IMG/VR virus record: IMGVR_UViG_3300009420_000038
Span: 1 to 35,833 of that record
Origin: a virus
Direction: 5' to 3' (one strand)
DNA length: 35,833 nt
Below the pieces are notes generated by a model, which saw nothing but the letters and a program-made list of their open reading frames with translations, searched no databases and was not told the DNA's origin. The translations under genes and the position numbers were made by a program. Below are positions 15,312 through 23,400 of the stretch, piece by piece. The first letter of the stretch is position 1. Each line of letters opens with the position of its first letter.

Positions 15312-16598
15312 ATGAGTTATTTTAATCACGCCTACAAAAAAACGTTCTTAGCAGCGAGTTGGGCACAAAAAGACGTAAAGACTGTCACATTAGGTGCTGG
15401 TCAATTAGGTATAGTTGACGCATGTACTTATCAGACTGTTGATACTGCAGTAGCTATTCCTGCTGGAACAGACTTCATGATTGTGCAGGGAAACTATAAT
15501 ACTGTAGACACATTGGGAGGTAACCCTCTTCACGGTGGATATTCTGAAAGTATTAAATCTAAAATTATTAAACCACAATACATTACTAAGATGTGGGTAT
15601 CTTGTTGTGTAGAAAAATGTTGTCCTACAATAACAATTACTGTTCCAGATACTTGTTATGACTGTGATCCAAACGATAGTGTAGTTTTAGCATCTAGTGA
15701 TAAAACAGGACATCCACAAATTCGTCTTGATATTAAAGGTACAGAAGTATTGAGAGCTTTAAACAGAAATGCTTATTTTATAGCAGATATGTCTGGATGT
15801 TGTCCAGCTGGTGGTTACTATTTAGGAGCTGACGTAGTTACTGCTTGGGTAGCAGCTATTAACAGAGATGCTTCTGGTATGGGTGACTTTATTACAGCTA
15901 CTCAAGGTGGAACAGCAGCAAATCCAACTAATGTAATGACAATTGAATTATGTCCATCAGAAACAGTATTTAATAACTGTTCATTTGATACTAGAGATGC
16001 TTATTCACATGAGACTCTTGATTTAGGTGTATCTTTATTAACTGCAGAAGGTAACCCTTGTGCTTCAAGTTGTGTAACATATGCAGCATCTACATGCCCT
16101 GTTTCTGCACCAAATGTACCAGCTGGTACCACTTTTGTAAATGGACTTCCTGCTTGGATTACTAGAACTCCAGCTGAAACTTTAGGAGAAGAAGTATTAA
16201 GAGAACTTATCATGGATGGTCGTTACAGACAAGATGGTGGATGGAATCAAGGTAATAAAGATTCTGCAAGATTCAGAGAAATTGAAGGTGGAGATAGTTT
16301 ATCTGATCAATTCCCTGTAACTACTACTGCTGCTGGAGTAGGAGGAGGTAAAGGAAGAAGAGCAACATACAAGTATTACTACCTTCAGCACACTGTACCT
16401 CGTTTCAATAATCCAACAGGAGTATTTGATAATGACCAGTATATTGTTGCTGTAGCAGTACCTTGTGGAGATACAGCTTTAGTTACAGCTACTGATACTG
16501 CATGGGAATTAATTGGTACATATGCTAGTATTGGAAGAGATGGGTTTGAGTACAAATGTACAGCTTCTGGTGTAGGATCATCTGATTGTTTATCATAA
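15312..16598 (+). CDS. Cys-rich, probably abundant virion protein
   Basis: This 428-residue protein starts MSYFNHAYKKTFL, an opening I recall in structural proteins of Bacteroidota phages. It contains 17 cysteines by hand count, clustered as SCCVEKCCP, DTCYDCD, SGCCP and NPCASSCVTY, which is high for a cytoplasmically made protein. The rest is strand-rich, with a conserved-looking C-terminal part (GKGRRATYKYYYLQHTVPRF, QYIVAVAVPCGD). Codon use is enriched in optimal codons like the capsid gene. A structured leader precedes it and a strong terminator follows, so it is probably made in large amounts. It could be a head-decoration, tail or fibre protein. No enzymatic motif is seen. Confidence 0.7.
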   Translation: MSYFNHAYKKTFLAASWAQKDVKTVTLGAGQLGIVDACTYQTVDTAVAIPAGTDFMIVQGNYNTVDTLGGNPLHGGYSESIKSKIIKPQYITKMWVSCCVEKCCPTITITVPDTCYDCDPNDSVVLASSDKTGHPQIRLDIKGTEVLRALNRNAYFIADMSGCCPAGGYYLGADVVTAWVAAINRDASGMGDFITATQGGTAANPTNVMTIELCPSETVFNNCSFDTRDAYSHETLDLGVSLLTAEGNPCASSCVTYAASTCPVSAPNVPAGTTFVNGLPAWITRTPAETLGEEVLRELIMDGRYRQDGGWNQGNKDSARFREIEGGDSLSDQFPVTTTAAGVGGGKGRRATYKYYYLQHTVPRFNNPTGVFDNDQYIVAVAVPCGDTALVTATDTAWELIGTYASIGRDGFEYKCTASGVGSSDCLS

Positions 16599-16646
16599 GT
16601 AAAGAAGAGAACCGCTAGTAGTATATAGCTAACATAGAAAAAGAAG

Positions 16647-16675
16647 GGGGAGACACTAAGTTCTCCCCTTTTTTT
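16647..16675 (+). terminator. Strong rho-independent-type terminator
   Basis: GGGGAGA (16647-16653) pairs with TCTCCCC (16662-16668) around an eight-base loop, followed at once by seven T residues. It closes the transcript containing the Cys-rich virion gene. Confidence 0.88.
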
Positions 16676-16691
16676 GTTTTATATATCTATG

Positions 16692-16712
16692 TTTTTTTGT
16701 ATATTATTAATA
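16692..16712 (+). promoter_or_regulatory. Promoter-like T-run/G/TATATTAT element
   Basis: Seven T residues, G, then TATATTAT (16700-16707) and TAATA lie right after the terminator and 39 bases before the start codon at 16746. TTG at 16674-16676 is 23 bases upstream of the box. The same core occurs at 10385 and 24933. Confidence 0.42.
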
Positions 16713-16745
16713 GATAGTAATATTACACTATAAACAACTAACAAC

Positions 16746-17291
16746 ATGGCAGGTAAACATATATTAAGTCTTGAAGTCTTAGATGTAGCTAATACTGAAA
16801 TACTAGTAATAAAAGACACAAGTGAATATTCAGATAATCTAGGTACTGATTGCGGTGATCTAGCTATAACACCACCTGGATTTAATGCTCCATCCCAAAT
16901 TGAAGTTAAACCTAACTTTGATTTATCTATAACAGCTTGTGCACTTGGCACACAAACAACACAATGTAAAACATCAAGATCAGTACTAGGAGATGGTGTA
17001 TATATCATTAGGTATAGTATGGCTCCAGGTGATAAAGTATACGTAGAGTATAATCATTTGCGGTTAGCTAATCTTATGAAACTATATTATGAGAAACTGT
17101 GTCAGTTAGATATAGATAAATGTAGTCCTTCTTCAGATAGAGAAGGTGTATTAAGACAAATGTATGATATTAGAACTCTTATGGATGCTGCTAAATCACA
17201 AGTTGAGTACTGTGGTAGTCCAGCAAAAGGAATGGAATTATATAATTATGCAAAAAGGAAATTAGAAAAGATTAATTGTAACATCTGTTAA
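16746..17291 (+). CDS. Cys-containing structural protein of unknown function
   Basis: This 181-residue protein has two parts. Residues 1-105 are strand-rich (HILSLEVLDVANTEILVIKD, LAITPPGFNAPSQIEVKPNF, DGVYIIRYSMAPGDKVYVEY). Residues 106-181 are helical with cysteines near the end (KINCNIC). It has eight Cys in all. The beta domain with 'ITPPGF' recalls a conserved protein found next to Cys-rich fibre genes in Bacteroidota phages, from memory. It may be a fibre-anchoring or tail-accessory protein. It is first in the unit that contains the giant adhesin. The antisense ORF over 16679-17008 is a shadow. Confidence 0.65.
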   Translation: MAGKHILSLEVLDVANTEILVIKDTSEYSDNLGTDCGDLAITPPGFNAPSQIEVKPNFDLSITACALGTQTTQCKTSRSVLGDGVYIIRYSMAPGDKVYVEYNHLRLANLMKLYYEKLCQLDIDKCSPSSDREGVLRQMYDIRTLMDAAKSQVEYCGSPAKGMELYNYAKRKLEKINCNIC

Positions 17292-17309
17292 ACCAATAAA
17301 ATAAAAAAA

Positions 17310-17453
17310 ATGTCAGAAACAAAACCTAATACATGCGCACATTGTAGCAAACCTTTTAGTTGCGGGTGCCAGAAAATAAATGCAGTAGATGGTAAGACGG
17401 TGCATAAAACATGTAAGCCTGAATATGATCTTAATGTTATAAATAAAAAGTAA
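17310..17453 (+). CDS. 47-residue zinc-finger-like protein
   Basis: This short ORF starts after an A-rich leader and stops three bases before the giant gene's ATG. The peptide has C9-x2-C12, C18-x-C20 and H32-x2-C35 (CAHCSKPFSCGCQ, then KTVHKTC). This is a compact set able to bind one zinc ion. The tight fit between two coding genes and the ordered Cys/His pattern make it likely real. Partial matches to similar small proteins beside fibre genes of Bacteroidota phages are recalled from memory. It might assist folding or metal loading of Cys-rich neighbours, but this is speculation. Antisense ORFs covering it are shadows. Confidence 0.75.
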   Translation: MSETKPNTCAHCSKPFSCGCQKINAVDGKTVHKTCKPEYDLNVINKK

Positions 17454-17456
17454 ATA

Positions 17457-20400
17457 ATGGCTAGTTTTAATAATGTAAAAAATCCCACAACTAATCTTGC
17501 ATATATAGTTAAAACTAGCACAGGTAGTTGTAATACCGCTGCAAATATAACCTGTAAAGTAGTTACAAAACCTTTTTGGCAAAGTCCAAATGGTATTCTT
17601 TCAAATGTTGCAGGTGATCCTTTATTAGCAGATCCTTTAACAGCTGTGGGTACTAAATTGAAAGTATCTTACAGTGCGACCAACGTGCAATGCTGGTGGA
17701 TACTTGAAGCTGTTGATGAAACAACATGGAATAGTGGCGCAACAAGCGTATGTGGAGTTCCTTACACTAGTGTTACACCAATGTATGCTAATCACTATGG
17801 ACCTGTTGGTGGAATTGGACCTTGTATATGTTGTACTAATGGACAGTTTATGCCAACTAATATTGTTATTGGTTGTATGGATCCATTAGCAACTAACTTT
17901 GACCCAACAGCTACTTGTGATGAAGATTGTCTTTATCCTCCACCATGTGATGATAATTGTAATGATCCTTTAGCAAATAACTATGACCCTACTGCATTAG
18001 GTTGTTGTGACGGAACAGACTGTTGTACATATAACTATTCTTGTAATGGTAGTGTTCAAAGATTTAATAACAGTTGGCCAGAACAAGATTCTATTGTTGA
18101 AAGCACTAAAACAATATCTCAGTGGAATAAAGAATACGGAATTACATTTACTGATTCAAATCCAAGACCATCTTCTGCTAGAAATCATTCAAATGATTCA
18201 GGGTATATTTGGCCAAACTTAGATTATTTAAATACATCTTTAAGATTTTTACTTAGAGGGGGATTAGGTATAAACATAAATAATGATCCTGGAGGTCAAG
18301 GGTGGGCTAGTGGAAAACAGCCTAGTTCTTATTTAACTTCACCTACTCAATGGAATTTTGCTACTGATTTTATGAATTATATCATATCCGGTAGTTCTAG
18401 CCGTGGAGAAGGATCAGGAGAAGGATCAGACAATGATGTAGATCCAAAAATATATTGGGATACAGATCTTAGTAAGTCATACTATAGGGTTAAAACAAAC
18501 ATGATACCTGATAAAAATGGATTTAAAAACCCAGGATCTAAAATTATTACTGAAAGAGTATCAGGCGGTACAACTTCTACTGGATTATATTATCATATTA
18601 TTCCAGCAGGAGAGCTAATGATATCTAAAGGATTTGAACCTTCTCTTACAAACACTTCTGGAAAAAGATTTAAAACATGGAGAACATTTACAGATTCATT
18701 AATTAAAGATGGTATGCCTCGTATGCTTTCAACAGCTTCCTTTGAAGATGTATCAAACTGGGTAATGTCATATGTAGAAACATTAGTAAATGTAGAAAAG
18801 GATAATACTAAAGCTGCACCCCAGTTTGTACCAGAAACCATGCAATGGATGGTTCAAAAATCAACAGGTTGTAACTGTATACAAGATCCACTAGGTCCTT
18901 ATTCAGATCAAAATCAATGTGAAACACTGTTGAGTGTACCAGGAAGTGGTAGTGGTAGTGGTTCATCTAATTGTTGTGCATGTGTATATGGTTGTATGGA
19001 TAGTACTGCATTGAATTATGACGCAACAGCTACATGTGATGATGGAAGTTGTTTAACCTGTGATCCTCTTGTTATTAAAGTCTGTGATACCAGTCCATAC
19101 ATGCATGGATACCTATGTGATACTCAAGTTTCATCGACATGTTGGATGACACCTGCTACCTGTGCAAATAGTATAGCACTTAAGGCTGAATGGGGATTCG
19201 TAAATTATGGTGATGTTGTACATGTAGACTATACTCAGGCAAATGATCCTAATCCATCTGGTACACCTGATTATGAAGCGTGTTATCAATACATAGACCC
19301 TACTGATCCAGATTATCTTGCATGGATTAGTTCTAATACACCTTCTAATTTTCAAGCATCACAACAAATCGCAATACTAGCCAATCATGCTCCAGGTTTA
19401 GTTCTAACTAATATACCATATGATGGTATCTCTAATGTTTCAACATGTCAATTTTGTGGTGAAACTCCTGGATGTACAGATCCTACTGCAGATAACTATA
19501 ATGCTGCAGCAACTGTAGACGATGGTTCCTGTACTTACTGTATTTATGGTTGTATGGACTCAGACTCTGGTAGTGGTGCAGGACAATTTTTCTCAGATTC
19601 AAATGGATATGCTCCAGGAGCAGTTTATGATTGTGCTATTTCAACAACAGTTCCAACTTCTGGTACTTTATGTACATCAGGAACATGTTCACCAGGATAT
19701 ACTTATTCAAATTATAATCCTTGTGCAACATGTGATGACGGTTCATGCATTACGCCAACATTTCATGATTGGTCTCCATGTTCAGATTTAGGTATAATTC
19801 TTAGTATAACTGCACCAGGTTCTCCAAATGATTATGCATCTCAAGAATGGTTTTGGCAAAATGTTGGTACACCTATTAATGGAGAAACAATAAATATTGT
19901 ATCTGGAAATCCTAGCGTGAATACATGTTATACGTATGTAGGGATTTCTCCTACAAATACTGGAACAATGTTATCTCCTTTACCATTAATGGTAGATTGG
20001 GAATTTGGAAAATCACACAATACAGATTGCCAATCTTGTTCATGTGTATATGGTTGTACTGACGTTACGGCTTGTAATTATGATGTTAATGCTACTTGTG
20101 ATGATTTATCATGTTGTAACCTAACAGGATGTTTAGATCCAAGTGCATATAATTACTGCAGTACATGCTGTTGTGCGGGTCCTTGTACACCAACCAACAT
20201 AGGATGTACAGATCAAAATGCTAATAACTATGACCCTACTGCAAATATATCATGTACATACTGTTGTGCATATACCGTAATAGGATGTACTGATCCAACT
20301 GCTGCTAATTATAATCCATCAGCAACTGTAGAAAGTGTACCAAGTACATGTTCATTTTTAAATCAGTGTAAGAGAGAAGCTAGAGTATTTGGTTCTGATC

Positions 20401-23400
20401 TTACTAAAAAACTTGATGTAGAATGTTCATTTGCAAGTGATGTATATAAAGAATATAGAAAAGAAAGATATGGTTTATCAAATTATTGTGGTTCTGATCT
20501 ACCAGATCATTTAAATCAAAAAGTTATATGTGATTGGGAAGATAGTAAAAGACCTGCATATTTAAGTTCTACATTAGTTGTACTTGATAAATATTCATAT
20601 CCAATTGTAGATGGAGAAATTAATTGGTTTGATCCGTTAAGACCTATATGGACTTCTTTTCAGTGTGGTTTAACATCTGATGTTGATATTGATATGTATT
20701 TTAATTATGATACAACATCAATGGGACTAGCTGCAATACAAAATCAAAGACAAGCAATTGAAGCTTGGGTTGCTGGAATGGATGTTCCATTTGGTGGAAA
20801 TATATACCATACTTTAGTTTTTGGAGAAAGATGGGTAGATTGGGGTACAGCAGCACTTACAGGAGTATGGAATAATTCAGGAAGTTGTGGAGGTGTAGGT
20901 ACAGGATGTACTCCTGGAGTTCCTGTGGACCATGGGGATTGTCCGTGTGTAAGTTCTGCATCTGATGCTGTTACTATAACTACTATGAGTCAATCTAGTA
21001 AATTTTGGTCAGCTGTAGCATGGGGTAATAATACTAATAGAGAGTTCTATGCAGCAATGCCTAATACTGTAATAAATGGTTCATTAACTCATTTAGGATT
21101 TCCACCTCAACTAAGCAAAAGTCAATTATTATGTGTAAATTTTGCTGACGAATCTGCTGCTTGTTCTATTGCTGATGGAGGTGTAGGATTACAAGCTCAA
21201 CCATATCATGTTTCTCCTGGTCCAGCAACATATGGAATTACAGAGTGGCATCAAGCAACAGATGGGACAGGTACTTCAACTAATGCTGCAACAAGAGGGG
21301 GATCTGATTCAACAATTACAGAATGTTGGAAAGGTGATTATGATTTTTGGATTGAAGAATATAAGAAACATTTACTTAGAGGTAGTAAATATAAGGCAAC
21401 AGTAGTTATATATCCTTGTAAACCTATTGGTACTTTACCATCATTAAACTCACAAACTTCATTTCCATTACATGTATTAGGAGGAGTAGATAGTGGTAAC
21501 AATTCTCCTAAGGATGGTAAATATTCAGTAGGAACTACACCTCAAAATGATATTGTTGATTTAAAAAGAATTGAAGAAGGAAATCCATATTGGGATACAT
21601 CTAATCCAAATCAACCTGCTTCACATACATTTGGATATGGTGGATTAGATAACTATGGTTGGATTGCCAATGTAAGAGAAAGATCATTTGATGCTAATAT
21701 ATTTAAAGCAGAACTTGAACAATATTGGGACCCAAATAGATTAGTATGTGATAATTCAGAATGTATTGTTGTTAATGTAGTAAATCAAAATAATGTAGCT
21801 ATACCTAATTATGATATTTACTTAGATGGTGGTTTTGAAGGTAGAACTGATGAATATGGTAGATTAACATTTAGTATACCAAATGCAGCAGTTAAAACAA
21901 ATCATATTATTAACTTATGTTTATGTCTTACAACAACAGGTGATTGTTCTCAACAAAGTATAAAAATTATTGTAGAAGAGGAATGTGCACCAAAATGTTG
22001 CGCAGACCCAACTGGGGTTAACTGTAGTGATAATTACACACCAGCTAGTCCACAAATATTTGAAGGATGTACAGATCCAAATGCAAGTAATTATAATCCA
22101 TTAGCAAATGTTAATGATGGTACATGTTTATACTGTAATCCTTTACTTAGTATAACAGAAACTCATGTTAATGTTACTTCACAAGGAGCATCAGATGGAA
22201 GTATAAACATAACTGTTATTAATGGAACTACACCTCTTACATATTTATGGAATAATGGTGCTACAACACAAAACTTAACAGGACTTTCAGGTGGTATATA
22301 TACCTTAACTGTAACAGATGCTAGAAATTGTACTGCTATTATAATTGTAAGAATTAATGAAGATCCAGACATTTATGGATGTATTTCACCTGCACCAGGT
22401 TATTGGCCTAATATAAATGGACTTGATCAGAATAATGTAAATTGTGCATATCCATGTAGTGATGATGGAACAGATACAGGAGTTATGGAAGGTTATCAAT
22501 ACTTCTGTTATAATCCGGATGCAACTAAAGTTGATGATTGCTGTGAAGCAGGCTGTACAGATAGTTCAATGGTTAATTTTTGTAATTCATGTAACTACGA
22601 CTGTAACTTAGAAGATATAAATGCAGCTGGATATACACAAAATCTTGGTTGGGATAGTTGTTGTCAGAGTTGTATATATGGATGTACTAATCCTGCTGCT
22701 GGAAATTATGATGCAGCAGCTAATTGTGATGATGGTTCATGTGAATTTTGGTTTAGTTGTGTTGAAGCTACTTGGAATGTTGATGAAGTAACAAACAATG
22801 GATTTTCATTATCCGCTTTGTCCATATTTGACGATACAACTTGTCAAGCAGGATATTGTGATAGTTCATTCTTCTTTCATGAATTAGCGGTTTACTATTC
22901 TAGCGGAACGAATGGATCATTAGTGCCTTCTTCAGAACTAACAATGGTTAACTCTGTTGGAGGATCATCAAGTATGGGCTTCTTATGTGGTGGATGTGAT
23001 TGTCCAGCTTCTAATTTAGACCCACTATATGGATCAGTAATGCCATTAGGTACAATTGGAGGTTATACTACTGAAAATCCTTATGGACCTACTGCTTCAG
23101 GAAGTTGTTATGCTGCAGAACAAATATTAGATTTTGGTAATAATTATATATTTCCTACATGGGATGCTTATAGAGACTGGCATAATAATGGAATTAATGG
23201 ATCATCTGGTCCTCAAGTAACCTGTTCAGGAACTCAAATTCATATGATTCCAGGTCCAGGTGGAGGTGCTAATATAGATACTGAAAATGCTATACACTCT
23301 AGTATTAACATTGCAAATGGAGGTAATGGTGATATGTTTGCTCCAACTACTGGAGAAAATTGGATTTATTTTACATCTTCTGTTCCACAATGTACAGGTT

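Noticed and set aside
15312-16598. Tail sheath or tube protein of a contractile phage
   Set aside because: No sheath-like motif, tape-measure or baseplate genes are present, and ring and muzzle-like genes suggest a short tail.
17288-17582. Two overlapping antisense ORFs
   Set aside because: They cover the 47-residue zinc-finger gene and the start of the giant gene, which have better coding evidence.
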